A program made the position numbers and the translations under genes. This document shows, piece after piece, positions 33,262 to 41,925 of a stretch of 64,000 bases of DNA. Below the pieces are notes generated by a model. It worked only from the letters and a program-made list of their open reading frames with translations. It had not been told where the DNA came from and did no database searches. This DNA is from Saccharothrix sp. HUAS TT1 (lineage in GTDB: Bacteria; Actinomycetota; Actinomycetes; Mycobacteriales; Pseudonocardiaceae), in the NCBI RefSeq assembly GCF_040744945.1, contig NZ_CP160454.1, forward strand, positions 62,001 through 126,000. The letters are read 5' to 3'. Each line of letters begins with the position of its first letter. Position 1 is the first letter of the stretch.

Positions 33262-34490
33262 CCGGTCCGGCACCGGAGAGCCCCGCCGTCACCGGGAAGG
33301 AGGCGTCCGCCGACGACGCCCTCTCCCCGGTGACGTGGGAACCCGCCTGGAGCGACGAGGACGCCGCGCGGGTCGCCGCCGAGAGCGCCTACAGGCTGAT
33401 CGTGGACTGGCTGCACGGCCTGACCAACCCCAAGACCCGCAACGCCTACGCCGTGGACATCGGGCTGCGCAACACCGAACGCGCCGGGCTGCCGGGCGGG
33501 GTGCGCGTCCCCAAGCCGCTGCCGCCGGACGCGTGGGTGCCGTTCGCGATCATGCGCGGCATCGACCCCACCGGGGAACTCACCGTCAAGCAGGCCGAGG
33601 CGTACGCCCACTTCCTCGACCACTGCCACCCCAAGGCCAAGAAGACCCGGCAGCGCAGGTGGGCGGCGGTGTGCTCGTTCTACGCGTTCCTCCAGCGCGA
33701 GAAGCGGGTCTACCTCACGCCCAAGGACCTGCTCGACCGGCAGGCCCGCCGCAACGTCGGCCTGATCGGTCAGGCGCCGAAGAAGTCCCGCGCCCTGACC
33801 CCGGAGCAGATTTTCGCGGTGCGCGTCGCCGCCCGGCTCGACCACACCCCGTACCGGCTGCGCAACGAGGCCATGATCGCCGTGCTGGCCTCCACCGGCT
33901 GTCGCGTCGAGGAGCTGGTCAACCTCGACGTCGCCGACTTCCAACGCCAGTACCCGGGCGGCCCGGCGCTGGTGCTGCTCGACGGCAAGGGCGACAAGGA
34001 ACGCTGGCAGGTCATCCCGGCCGCCGACGCCGACCTCGTCGAGGCGTACCTGGCGGTGCGGGTCGCCCCCGACGGCGGCACGGAACTCTCGCTCGCCGGA
34101 CAGGTCGGCAACCGCAGCGTCGAACAGCCGCTGTTCACCGCGCGCGGCGGGAAGCGGCTGCACGAGGACGCCCTCGCGCAGCTGCTGCGCCGACTCGTCC
34201 GCATCCCCCGGCTCGACGACGAACGCGCCATCGTGCGCGGCGCGGCGCTCGAACTCAAGCCGATCCTGGACACCATCCGGCCCCACCAGTTCCGCCACGC
34301 CTACATCGAGACCGCGGTGAAGAAGGGCGTGGACATCAACCGCGTCCGCCAGGACGTCGGGCACGTCTCGCTGGTGACCACCCAGGACTACCTCGAAGTC
34401 GGCGACGTGCTGGAGCGCAGCGCCGCCCAGGTCGTCTCCGCCGTCTACCACGCCCGTGACGCCGAGCTGGCCACCCTGCTCGCCGCCTGA
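33258..34490 (+). CDS. tyrosine recombinase (phage-integrase family)
   Basis: 410 residues. The N-terminal SAM-like core-binding domain spans about 45-160 (NAYAVDIGLRNTERAGL, TVKQAEAYAHFLDHC). The catalytic domain carries R216 (CRVEEL), K247 (GDKERW), H343-x-x-R346 (HQFRH), H369 (VGHVSLVTTQDY) and the nucleophile Y378. All key residues are present, so it should be active. The ATG overlaps the previous gene (ATGA). It may resolve multimers or integrate the element at an att site; no att site was recognised. Confidence 0.95.
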   Translation: MTGPAPESPAVTGKEASADDALSPVTWEPAWSDEDAARVAAESAYRLIVDWLHGLTNPKTRNAYAVDIGLRNTERAGLPGGVRVPKPLPPDAWVPFAIMRGIDPTGELTVKQAEAYAHFLDHCHPKAKKTRQRRWAAVCSFYAFLQREKRVYLTPKDLLDRQARRNVGLIGQAPKKSRALTPEQIFAVRVAARLDHTPYRLRNEAMIAVLASTGCRVEELVNLDVADFQRQYPGGPALVLLDGKGDKERWQVIPAADADLVEAYLAVRVAPDGGTELSLAGQVGNRSVEQPLFTARGGKRLHEDALAQLLRRLVRIPRLDDERAIVRGAALELKPILDTIRPHQFRHAYIETAVKKGVDINRVRQDVGHVSLVTTQDYLEVGDVLERSAAQVVSAVYHARDAELATLLAA

Positions 34491-34540
34491 CCACCACCAC
34501 CCGCACCGACCCACCCGCACCGACCGCCAGGAGAACCGCA

Positions 34541-35050
34541 GTGCCCGCCACCACCCCGCCCGTCCACACCCCGGCCGCGCCCGGCGACGACGCCCGGTCC
34601 TGGTTCGACGCCGTGCTCCGCGACACCGCCACCGGCGCGCTGACCACCGTGCCCGGCTTCGACAGCGCTGACCAGGCCGACGCCTTCGCCGACCGGCTCG
34701 CCCGCTTCGACCGCGCCTCGCGCCTCGAGTACGTGGGCGCGGCCCACCGCCTGCCCAAGGCGCAGGCCCTGGCCCGCTTCGGCGCCCCCGCCGACGACGT
34801 CGACGCGCCGTCCGGTGCCCACGTCGGGCGGGTGACCCGCTGGAACCGCGGGGAGACCTTCGGGTTCGTCAGCGCCGACCCCGACGCGGCCGGCGCCGCC
34901 TCGTGGTTCGTGTCGCAGGACGACCTGGTCGACCAGGATCCGCCGCTGCCGCTGGGCGTGACCGTGTCGTTCACCGGCCGGCCGAAGCCGCACCCCGGCA
35001 AGAGCCATCCGAGGGCGTACAGCGTGCGAGTGCTCGACGCGCCCGAATAG
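34541..35050 (+). CDS. protein with C-terminal cold-shock-like domain
   Basis: 169 residues from a GTG after CCAGGAGAA. The first 85 residues are a helical domain (WFDAVLRDTATGALTTVPGF). Residues about 92-165 follow the cold-shock fold: HVGRVTRWNRGETFGFVSAD then WFVSQDDL, LGVTVSFTG and AYSVRVL, matching the GxVKWFNxxKGFGF and nucleic-acid-binding strands. Probably binds RNA or single-stranded DNA. Stop is TAG. The next operon's operator-promoter begins 35 bases after. Confidence 0.7.
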   Translation: MPATTPPVHTPAAPGDDARSWFDAVLRDTATGALTTVPGFDSADQADAFADRLARFDRASRLEYVGAAHRLPKAQALARFGAPADDVDAPSGAHVGRVTRWNRGETFGFVSADPDAAGAASWFVSQDDLVDQDPPLPLGVTVSFTGRPKPHPGKSHPRAYSVRVLDAPE

Positions 35051-35084
35051 GGCGCGTGAGCAGGGCCGGATACCACCCGACGGG

Positions 35085-35123
35085 CTGCATCTCATGTACA
35101 TGTGATGCAGCTCGTTATAGGAT
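35085..35123 (+). promoter_or_regulatory. shared operator-promoter, copy 1
   Basis: A 26-bp palindrome with one mismatched pair: CTGCATC-T-CATGTACATG-T-GATGCAG at 35085-35110. It covers the -35 TGTACA (35095-35100), which is 17 bases from -10 TAGGAT (35118-35123). The arrangement and 17 of 18 bases of the right half recur at 58755-58793, with identical spacing. Confidence 0.85.
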
Positions 35124-35165
35124 GGGGAAGATCACTTCACCGGCCGCGACACCCCCGGAGAACCC

Positions 35166-35630
35166 GTGCGCGTCACCACCCTCCGCTTCGACGAGCAACA
35201 GCGACCCGGGCAGCTGGACCTGCTGTTCACCCTCGACGAAGCCGCCTCCATCGCCGAACAGGCGGCGCGGACCCCCGCCGACGCCCCGCACCACCAGCCC
35301 ATGAGCCGCTTCGCGCAGGCCCTCGCCGAGGGCCTGCGCGCGATCCGCGAATGCCCCCACAACCAGCCCGCGGCCGACGAGTCCGACGACGACCGCGACG
35401 ACGAGCACCACCACGACGGCGTCGACCACGACCACGTCCCGATCATCCTCGGCCTCCACGTCGCCGCCCTCGTCTGCGACCACGCCGCCACCACCCGGCC
35501 CGGCGACCCCGACCACGAGGTGCTGGCCCCACTGCGCCTGTGCCTGGACCAGGCCGTGTTCGGCCCCTACTACGGCACTCACACCCGCTACCTGCGCGAT
35601 CGCTCCGCCCGCTCCGGCGACCCGTCGTGA
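35166..35630 (+). CDS. domain B protein with acidic His-rich insert
   Basis: 154 residues from a GTG after CGGAGAA. The first copy of 'domain B': RVTTLRFDEQ at the start, then ... LHVAALVCDHAATTRPGDPD and PLRLCLDQAVFGPYYGTHTR near the C-terminus. Between them is a negatively charged stretch (DDDRDDEHHHDGVDHDH) that could bind metal. First gene after the shared operator-promoter. Function unknown. Confidence 0.7.
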   Translation: MRVTTLRFDEQQRPGQLDLLFTLDEAASIAEQAARTPADAPHHQPMSRFAQALAEGLRAIRECPHNQPAADESDDDRDDEHHHDGVDHDHVPIILGLHVAALVCDHAATTRPGDPDHEVLAPLRLCLDQAVFGPYYGTHTRYLRDRSARSGDPS

Positions 35631-35863
35631 CCGGCGCCGCCACCGCGAGCGAAGATCGCGTGCACGTCGCCGCCCTGCGCTTCGTCGACGGCGCACCCCA
35701 CGAGATCGTCCTCACCGGCAGTCGCATCGCCGCATCGACCGGGCTGCTGCCGCCGACCCGGCTGCTCTCCACCGTCGCGTTCGAGCCGTTCCACCCCACG
35801 GCCACCTCGACGTGCTCCACGCCCACGACCGGCGAACCTGACCGAACGGACGACACCGCGTGA
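35627..35863 (+). pseudogene. degenerate domain B copy
   Basis: 78 residues from a GTG (4-base overlap). It matches domain B at both ends (VHVAALRFVDGAPHEIVLTG at the front, LLSTVAFEPFH at the back), but the ~65 residues between are missing. After EPFH the sequence matches the intact copy in another frame: restoring one C gives HGHLDVLHAHDRRT and a new stop. It therefore looks like an internally deleted, frameshifted copy, though still translated through to the next gene's overlap. Confidence 0.65.
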
Positions 35864-36705
35864 ACCACGACCAGGACCTCCGCCCCACCGGGAGCGGCGG
35901 GAGGGAGGCTCCGCCCGACCTGCGGATCGCCACCCTGACGTTCGACGACGACGGCGAACCACACAGGATCACCCTCACCGGCCGGGTCGACACGGCGCAG
36001 CGCCTGGCCCGGCATCTCGACGTCACCATGCCGCTCTGCGATCCCGACTCCGCAGCCGCCGACCGCCTGCGACGTGCGCTGCTCGCCCAGCCGCCCGGTG
36101 ACCAAGCGACCGCCGCCCTGCTCGTGGCGGACGCCGCGCGGCTGTGCGCGTTCACCCGCCCTGGCGACCTCGGACGCGACGTCCTCGACCCGCTGTACTG
36201 GCTACTGATGACCACCGTGTTCATGCCGTTCTACGACAACGGCCCGCGCGACGTCGTCAGGGGCACCGTGACCCCGGTGCCGCAACCCGACGTCGACCTG
36301 CGCGTCACCGCCCTGCACTTCGACGGTCGCACCCCGCGCGCCGTCGAACTCCGCCTTGCGCGCGACGTCGCCGGCCCCCTCGCCGTGCACCTGGCCCGCG
36401 TGCAGCCCGGCGAGGGCCACCGCACGCCCGCCGACCGGCTTCGCCGGGCACTCACCGACGCCGAACCGGCCTCCGACGGCCGCATCACCGTCATCGTGGA
36501 CACGATGGACGCCGCCCGGCTGTGCCAGGCGTTCGGCCGGCTGCCCGACTACGACCACCGCCACCCGGTGATGCGACCGCTGACCGACCTGCTCGACCAC
36601 GTCGCGTTCCAGCCGTTCCACCGCAACGGTCACCTCGACGTGCTGTTCCCCCGCGTGTGGCCCATCACCCGCTTCGTGCCCGACGTCGACGGCGAAACCC
36701 GGTGA
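35860..36705 (+). CDS. tandem domain B protein
   Basis: 281 residues from a GTG (4-base overlap). Two copies of domain B: about 20-132 (LRIATLTFDD, ADAARLCAFTRPGDLGRDVL, TTVFMPFYDNGP) and about 145-263 (LRVTALHFDG, MDAARLCQAFGRLPDYDHRH, DHVAFQPFHRNGHLDVLF). Both copies share a central helix with 'DAARLC'. No catalytic motif. Cytoplasmic. Role unknown; the same domain occurs in the two genes before it. Confidence 0.75.
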   Translation: MNHDQDLRPTGSGGREAPPDLRIATLTFDDDGEPHRITLTGRVDTAQRLARHLDVTMPLCDPDSAAADRLRRALLAQPPGDQATAALLVADAARLCAFTRPGDLGRDVLDPLYWLLMTTVFMPFYDNGPRDVVRGTVTPVPQPDVDLRVTALHFDGRTPRAVELRLARDVAGPLAVHLARVQPGEGHRTPADRLRRALTDAEPASDGRITVIVDTMDAARLCQAFGRLPDYDHRHPVMRPLTDLLDHVAFQPFHRNGHLDVLFPRVWPITRFVPDVDGETR

Positions 36706-37544
36706 GGTACCGGCCACGCGAACCCGTGCTGGCCGTGCACTACCCGGTGGAGCCCGACCCGGCCCGCGAAGTGGAGATCCGCGGGCTGGGCCGCACCCTG
36801 GACCTCGAACCGCGCGTGCCGTTCGAGTACTCCCGGTACTCCGACCGGGGCCGTACGCTCCCGAACAGCGCCATCCTGCTCGGCGACGGCGACGACACGG
36901 TGCGCGTCCCGCGCGGGCACTGGCTGGTCGTCCACCCCAGGCCGGGACGACCTCTGCTGGAAGTGCTGCCCGACGACGACTTCCGGGCCGTGTTCGGCGA
37001 ACCGGACCGCAGCGCCGCGACCCGACGTGCTCTCTTCGACGCCGTCGCCGCCGAAGCCCGCTTCCATCTCGGCCACTACGTCGAGCTGCGGTATCTCGAC
37101 GCCAACGACCACACCACCGGCATGTGGGCGCACCCCGGGATGCGGGCCGTCGTCGACGGCATCCGGACGCAGCTGCGCGAGCACGACGCCGAACTGTGGG
37201 AACCGGTCGACCCCGACAAGCTGGACCGGTGGCGCCGTGACCGCGCCCTGCTGCCCGTCCCGGTACGGGTCCGACCGCACTTCACCCGCCCCGGCGGCCA
37301 CTACGGCACCGCCCGGCACGTCGTCCCCGACGCCGACGTCCGCTCGGGTGCCCGCAACCGGCTGCACCCGGCCGGGCGGACGCTGTGCGAAAGCACGACC
37401 CGCCCCGCGCCGCTGCTCCTCGGCCCGGTCACCCTCGCCCCGCCCGACTGCACGCGCTGCCTCACCCACCTGGCCCGAATCGCCGAACGCCGCGGGCACC
37501 GACTCGCCGACCCGCCGCGCCGACGACGTCCTCCGACCAAGTGA
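36702..37544 (+). CDS. hypothetical protein, 280 aa
   Basis: GTG in a 4-base overlap with the previous gene. Alpha/beta protein starting RYRPREPVLAVHYPVEPDPA. It contains LVVHPRPGRPLLEVLPDDDF and a Cys pair CTRCLTHLARIAERRGH near the C-terminus that could be a zinc site, then a basic tail (PPRRRRPPTK). No family recognised. Part of the operon started at 35166. Confidence 0.7.
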   Translation: MRYRPREPVLAVHYPVEPDPAREVEIRGLGRTLDLEPRVPFEYSRYSDRGRTLPNSAILLGDGDDTVRVPRGHWLVVHPRPGRPLLEVLPDDDFRAVFGEPDRSAATRRALFDAVAAEARFHLGHYVELRYLDANDHTTGMWAHPGMRAVVDGIRTQLREHDAELWEPVDPDKLDRWRRDRALLPVPVRVRPHFTRPGGHYGTARHVVPDADVRSGARNRLHPAGRTLCESTTRPAPLLLGPVTLAPPDCTRCLTHLARIAERRGHRLADPPRRRRPPTK

Positions 37545-37577
37545 CTCGGCCCTGACCGGCCGGAACGGAGAATCCCG

Positions 37578-37892
37578 ATGGATCACGAGCCCCCGCACAC
37601 CGGCCCGACAGCGCCCGAGCCCGCAGGGCCCGAGCCGACGCCGGTCGGCGACGCCACGGCGCGGATCAAGAAACTGCTCGCGCAGCCGACGGCCGCGGAC
37701 TTCCTGCCGCCCTCGCTCGCCCGCGCCGAAGCCGCCCCGTGCGAGCCCGTCGACCTGATCGAACTGCCCAAGCTGCCGACGCGGAGGCCGTTTACACCGA
37801 AACTGATCTTCCCCCCGTTCGACGCCGTCACGGACGTACCCGCCACCGCCGCCGCCGACGCACCCCCCGACCGTCCCGCCCGGCAGGAGTGA
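37578..37892 (+). CDS. low-complexity small protein
   Basis: 104 residues after CGGAGAATCCC. Rich in Pro, Ala and Thr and probably disordered, with one short helical stretch ATARIKKLLAQPTAADFL. Function unknown. Confidence 0.55.
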   Translation: MDHEPPHTGPTAPEPAGPEPTPVGDATARIKKLLAQPTAADFLPPSLARAEAAPCEPVDLIELPKLPTRRPFTPKLIFPPFDAVTDVPATAAADAPPDRPARQE

Positions 37893-37895
37893 CCG

Positions 37896-38249
37896 GTGCG
37901 CCCGCCCGATCCCGCACAGCCGCCCGAGATCGTCCGGGACACCTTCTTCCTGTGCGCTGGCCGCTCCTCCGAGCGGGTCGAGTCGCTGCGCTGCACCGTG
38001 TGCGGCTGGCACGGCCGCCCCGACCCGGAAGCCGAGGCGGGCGACGACGCGCCGCTCACCCTGTTCCCCGAGCCGGGAACCGAACCGCACACCGTCGAGG
38101 AGTGCGCCCGCCGTCAGCGTGACCCGTGGTTCCGCTACGAGCAGGACTCGGCGCGGCTGGCCGCCGCGGGCCTGCCCGGCATCCTCACCCCGCCCCGCAC
38201 ACCCCGCCCCACCTCCGACCCCGCCGGCATCGACCCCAACGGACCGTGA
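37896..38249 (+). CDS. hypothetical protein with CxxC
   Basis: 117 residues from a GTG three bases after the previous stop. CTVCGWHGRP near 33-42 and Cys near 20 and 70 suggest a zinc ribbon. The C-terminal half is helical, then Pro-rich. Function unknown. Confidence 0.65.
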   Translation: MRPPDPAQPPEIVRDTFFLCAGRSSERVESLRCTVCGWHGRPDPEAEAGDDAPLTLFPEPGTEPHTVEECARRQRDPWFRYEQDSARLAAAGLPGILTPPRTPRPTSDPAGIDPNGP

Positions 38250-38285
38250 CTGTCGGTGCGCGCGTGCACACTGAACGACACCCGG

Positions 38286-38837
38286 ATGAACTGGAGCCAC
38301 GCCTTGACCACCCCGACCGTCCTCACGCCCACCACGGCCCCGGCAGCGGGCGGCCCGCTGCCGCCCGACGACGAGATCACCCTTCTGCGCACCGCCGCCC
38401 ACCTGATCACCGCGGCCGACCCGCGCGTCGCCCGCGACCTGGAGCACATGGCCGACGCCGCCGAACCGCTCCAGCCCGGCGACGAGTTCCCGCCCGGCTA
38501 CGTGCTCGCCATGCTCACCGCCGGTCACATCGCCTCCGGCACCTGGCCGTCGACCACCGACGGCGCGCCCGGCCTCGACTACAACGGCTGGCCGAAGTCC
38601 CTGGTCCTGCTGGCCCAGGCCGTGCTCGACGAACACGACGGCACCCCGGTCACCTCCTCGCGGCTCGCCAAGCTGCTGCGGATGCGCGCCGAGGTGGCCG
38701 ACGCCGCCGCCGACGAACAACCCGAGCACGCCAGCCGCTACCACCTGCACGCCGCGATGCTCCGAGCCCGCGCCGACCGCATCGCCGACATCTCCGACAG
38801 CCCCGCGTCGGCCGCCGACACCCGGAGGAACCCGTGA
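38286..38837 (+). CDS. hypothetical helical protein
   Basis: 183 residues from ATG 38286; the start is uncertain, since in-frame starts exist at 38256 and a TTG at 38304 with a CTGGAG site. Mostly helical (LLRTAAHLITAADPRVARDL, RLAKLLRMRAEVADAAADEQ). It overlaps the LysM protein gene by four bases. Function unknown. Confidence 0.6.
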   Translation: MNWSHALTTPTVLTPTTAPAAGGPLPPDDEITLLRTAAHLITAADPRVARDLEHMADAAEPLQPGDEFPPGYVLAMLTAGHIASGTWPSTTDGAPGLDYNGWPKSLVLLAQAVLDEHDGTPVTSSRLAKLLRMRAEVADAAADEQPEHASRYHLHAAMLRARADRIADISDSPASAADTRRNP

Positions 38838-39697
38838 TCAGCCTGGACCGCATCGAAGACGGACGCCCCGGCTGGGAACAGCCCGACCACCTGGCCGGCA
38901 CCGGTATGGAGACGCTGCTGCTCCAGATCGTCGTGTCCGCCGGCGGCCCCGAGGCGGTCACCCGCCGCCCCGTCGGCCCCGGCGCGAGCGCGGTGTGGAC
39001 GACCCCGACCGACTTCGCCGACGGCGTCCTGGTCGCCCGAACCCTGCGCCGGCACGCCAACCAGCTCATGGACACCTTCGTGCGCGGCGCCCGCGGCGAG
39101 GGCGTCGACTGGGCCGACCTCGCCCCCGCACTCGGCGTCACCGAGGACGACCAGCACTCGGCCGCCGAACGGGCCTTCCACGCCTACCAGGACCTGCACG
39201 GCGAGCACGTCGGCCGCCGCGTGATCTGGACCTGCGCCTCCTGCCGCAGGAGCGTCACCGACAACGGCCCGTACAGCCACCACCCCGACGACCGCGAGGA
39301 AGGCCACGCCGACACCTGCACCCGGCACCTGGCCGCGGTCCGCGCCTGGCAGGACGAGCAGGACGCCGAAGACGCCCGGCACGACGACGACCCGGAAGAC
39401 GACCCGACCCAGGCCGTCATGGTGCCGGGCAGCGGCTCCGGCGACGGCGGCGGCTCGCTCCCGCACCGCGTCAACCCCGGCGAGACCCTGTCCGAGCTGG
39501 CCACCCGCTTCGGCACCACCGTCGACGCCCTGGTGGCGCTCAACGGCATCACCGACCGCAACCCCATCCGCGCCGGCGACTGGATCAGCATCCCGGACGG
39601 GGACGCCGATACCGACGACACGGGGTCCGAGCACGCCGCAGCGGAGCCGCCCACTCCGCCCGCGCCCCCCGTGATCCACCTCGACGACCGCCGCTGA
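38834..39697 (+). CDS. HTH/zinc protein with C-terminal LysM domain
   Basis: 287 residues from a GTG after GGAGGAA. A helical HTH-like unit VDWADLAPALGVTEDDQHSA (about 91-110) is followed by a CASC...C...H cluster (about 134-165) and an acidic stretch. A LysM domain lies at 211-254 (HRVNPGETLSELATRFGTTV, then ALNGITDRNPIRAGDWISIP). There is no signal peptide or membrane segment, so a peptidoglycan-type LysM domain sits in a cytoplasmic protein with DNA-binding-like features. Inference: it may bind another GlcNAc- or LysM-recognised ligand. Confidence 0.75.
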   Translation: MISLDRIEDGRPGWEQPDHLAGTGMETLLLQIVVSAGGPEAVTRRPVGPGASAVWTTPTDFADGVLVARTLRRHANQLMDTFVRGARGEGVDWADLAPALGVTEDDQHSAAERAFHAYQDLHGEHVGRRVIWTCASCRRSVTDNGPYSHHPDDREEGHADTCTRHLAAVRAWQDEQDAEDARHDDDPEDDPTQAVMVPGSGSGDGGGSLPHRVNPGETLSELATRFGTTVDALVALNGITDRNPIRAGDWISIPDGDADTDDTGSEHAAAEPPTPPAPPVIHLDDRR

Positions 39698-39721
39698 CCC
39701 CGACCCGACCCGAGGACCACC

Positions 39722-40219
39722 ATGTACGAGGACCCGTTCAAAGACCTCCACCTGCTGCGCCACGACCCGCGCACGGCCCTCCCGCTGGCCGTGCTGGTGC
39801 ACGCCGCCGTCGACGGCCTGATCGAGCACGACGGCCGCCCCGAGCACGCCCACGAGCTGTTCGAGAAGCTGAACGAGCGTGTCGACGACCCGTGGCGCGA
39901 AACCGGCCTGCTGCTCACCCGGTTCGTGCTCTCCCGCAACGTCCGCTACGGCGAAGGCCCGGCCGCCGCCGCCGCGTACGAGGCACGCCTCGTGTGGGTG
40001 CCCGAGTACCCGTCGCTCAACCTCGTGCACAAGCTGATCTCCGCGTTCATCGCCGGCGGCGAGATCCAGGCCCGCGCCCTGCTGCGCACCGTCCCCGACG
40101 AGGTCGTGCACGGCGCCGTCCGCTACCTGCTGTGCCTGGCCGTCGGCAACGGTGGCCTCGCCAACGAGCGCACCCAGGAGCTGTTCGAGACGCTGTGCGT
40201 CGACGCGGAGGTGCGGTGA
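39722..40219 (+). CDS. hypothetical helical protein, 165 aa
   Basis: Starts MYEDPFKDLHLLRHDPRTAL after GAGGA. Repeated paired helices (LAVLVHAAVDGLIEHDGRPE, LISAFIAGGEIQARALLRTV) give a TPR-like look. No motif. Its stop overlaps the start of the next gene by one base (TGATG). Confidence 0.7.
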   Translation: MYEDPFKDLHLLRHDPRTALPLAVLVHAAVDGLIEHDGRPEHAHELFEKLNERVDDPWRETGLLLTRFVLSRNVRYGEGPAAAAAYEARLVWVPEYPSLNLVHKLISAFIAGGEIQARALLRTVPDEVVHGAVRYLLCLAVGNGGLANERTQELFETLCVDAEVR

Positions 40220-40758
40220 TGACCACCCTGGAGCTGCTGCCGCCGCCCACCGACCCGCTGATGGGCGGCGTGCCCGTCGAACGCGACGCCGTGCTGTCGG
40301 AGTGCGGCAGCTACCGGTTCGAGCTCACCCGCGTGTGGAGCCCGGCCCTGGCGCTGCTGCACTGGCTGATGCTCAACCCCTCGACCGCGGACAAGCGCCG
40401 CGACGACGCCACCGTGCGCCGCTGCGTGAAGTACGCGATGCGGTGGGGCTTCGGCGGCATCGTCATCCGCAACCTGTTCGCGCTGCGCGCCACCAGTCCC
40501 GCCGTGCTGCGCACCCACCACGACCCGGTCGGCGCGGGCAACGACGGCTGGATCGTCACCGACCCGCAGCGGGTCATGACCATCGCCGCGTGGGGCGTCA
40601 ACGGCACCTACCTCGGCCGCGACCGGGTCGTGCGCCGCCAGCTCGCCGACGCGGGCATCCGGCTGTGGCACCTCGGCCTCAACGCGGGCGGCCAGCCCGC
40701 CCACCCGCTCCAGCGGCGCACCACCCCGGCCGAGCCGATCGAATGGGCGGCGGTATGA
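40219..40758 (+). CDS. DUF1643-family protein
   Basis: 179 residues. The family signature is clear: MLNPSTADKRRDDATVRRCV (51-70) then KYAMRWGFGGIVIRNLFALR (71-90) and ATSPAVL, where DUF1643 proteins have 'MLNPS.AD...DD.T...C..F...WG.....NLFA.RAT'. The family occurs in plasmids and phages; its biochemical role is not known. Coupled to neighbours on both sides. Confidence 0.85.
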   Translation: MTTLELLPPPTDPLMGGVPVERDAVLSECGSYRFELTRVWSPALALLHWLMLNPSTADKRRDDATVRRCVKYAMRWGFGGIVIRNLFALRATSPAVLRTHHDPVGAGNDGWIVTDPQRVMTIAAWGVNGTYLGRDRVVRRQLADAGIRLWHLGLNAGGQPAHPLQRRTTPAEPIEWAAV

Positions 40759-41327
40759 GCGGCGAGTACCAGCTGTGCGGCGCCGGGATCGGCGCGGGCG
40801 CGATCGAACTGCCCGACACCGGACAGACCTGCTGCTGGGGTGTGGTCAACGACGGCCCCGCCGGCTGCACCTGCTGGGACCCCGTCCACGACCTCGACCA
40901 GCAGCCGCCCGACCCGCAGGCCGTCGCGCTGCTCGCCGCCGGCCTGCCCCCCGCGACCCGCGACGGCATGTGCGGCGACTGCGCCTACCGGCCCGACTCG
41001 CCCGAGAAGAACAGCGACCCCACCTACCGGGGCGACCCCGAGTTCCTGGAACGCATCGCCCACGACGGGGACCGCTTCTGGTGCCACGACGGCATGAGGC
41101 GCACCGTGCGGCTGCGCCACCCCTCCGGCATGGAGATCGACGCCCACCCCGGCGCCTACGACCCGCCGATCGTCGACGGCGTGCCCTACCGGGCCGATGG
41201 ACAACCCGCCCGCCTGTGCGCCGGCTGGGCAGCCCGCCGCCGCGCCGTCCTCACCCGGATCGCCCGCGAAACCGCCGACGACCCCGGTCTGACCGCCGAG
41301 CAGAAGAAGGAGGTGGTGGCGTCGTGA
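40755..41327 (+). CDS. cysteine-rich hypothetical protein
   Basis: 190 residues, ATG in a 4-base overlap. About ten cysteines, including GQTCCWGVVN (about 24-33), GCTCWDP (about 37-43), MCGDCAY (about 72-78), and FWCHDGMRRT (about 108-117), which could hold zinc or iron-sulfur clusters. Followed by helical sequence and a KKEVVAS end. Function unknown; it looks like a conserved actinophage or plasmid accessory protein. Confidence 0.7.
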   Translation: MSGEYQLCGAGIGAGAIELPDTGQTCCWGVVNDGPAGCTCWDPVHDLDQQPPDPQAVALLAAGLPPATRDGMCGDCAYRPDSPEKNSDPTYRGDPEFLERIAHDGDRFWCHDGMRRTVRLRHPSGMEIDAHPGAYDPPIVDGVPYRADGQPARLCAGWAARRRAVLTRIARETADDPGLTAEQKKEVVAS

Positions 41328-41830
41328 GCACGCCGCTGCAGAAACTCGCGCTGCCGATCGAGCAGCAGCTCGACGAGGTGTACCGGGAACGCGCCCGCCT
41401 CGCCGCCGTCCTCGCCGCCCTGTTCCCCGCGGTGCTGTGCGACCACGACCCCACCTTCCCCGATCGCGTCATGCTCTACATCGACACCCCGGCCGGGCAA
41501 ATCTCGTACCACATCGACCGGCGCGAACTCGACCTGTTCGACCACGTCCCGCAGGTCGACCCGGACAGCCCCGACGCGCCCGTGTGGGACCGGCACACCA
41601 CCGAGGAGAAGGACCGGCGGCTCAAGGTGCTCGCCCGCCAGCTCGCCCCCAGCGGCGCGCTGCCCGCCACTGGCACCCGCGCCACCCTCGTCGGCCCCGA
41701 CCAGCAGGTCGTCACCCAGCTCGCCGTGCTCGGCCAGGCGCTGCGGGTGAGGTTCCCCGCCGTCACCATCGCCTCCTCGCCCAACCCAGGCGGGACGATC
41801 GTCGCCGTCGTCGACGTCGACCACGACTGA
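41324..41830 (+). CDS. phage-type protein with HTTEEK motif
   Basis: 168 residues from a GTG (4-base overlap; AAGGAGG upstream). Contains the segment PVWDRHTTEEKDRRLKVLAR (about 85-105), which I recall from conserved hypothetical proteins of actinobacteriophages (usually WDGHTTEEKYRRL). Alpha/beta, no catalytic motif. Last gene of the forward operon before a terminator. Confidence 0.7.
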   Translation: MSTPLQKLALPIEQQLDEVYRERARLAAVLAALFPAVLCDHDPTFPDRVMLYIDTPAGQISYHIDRRELDLFDHVPQVDPDSPDAPVWDRHTTEEKDRRLKVLARQLAPSGALPATGTRATLVGPDQQVVTQLAVLGQALRVRFPAVTIASSPNPGGTIVAVVDVDHD

Positions 41831-41852
41831 CCGGCCCCCGCGGGCCGCGTAC

Positions 41853-41895
41853 TCGAGGCCGGACCTCCCCGACTGGGGGTGAGGTCCGGCCTCGA
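41853..41895. terminator. 15-bp bidirectional terminator
   Basis: Arms 41853-41867 and 41881-41895 pair perfectly around a 13-base loop. Separates the forward operon from the reverse tail genes. Confidence 0.88.
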
Positions 41896-41925
41896 CCCGT
41901 GTCCGGCCCCGCTCACCGCGCCCGA

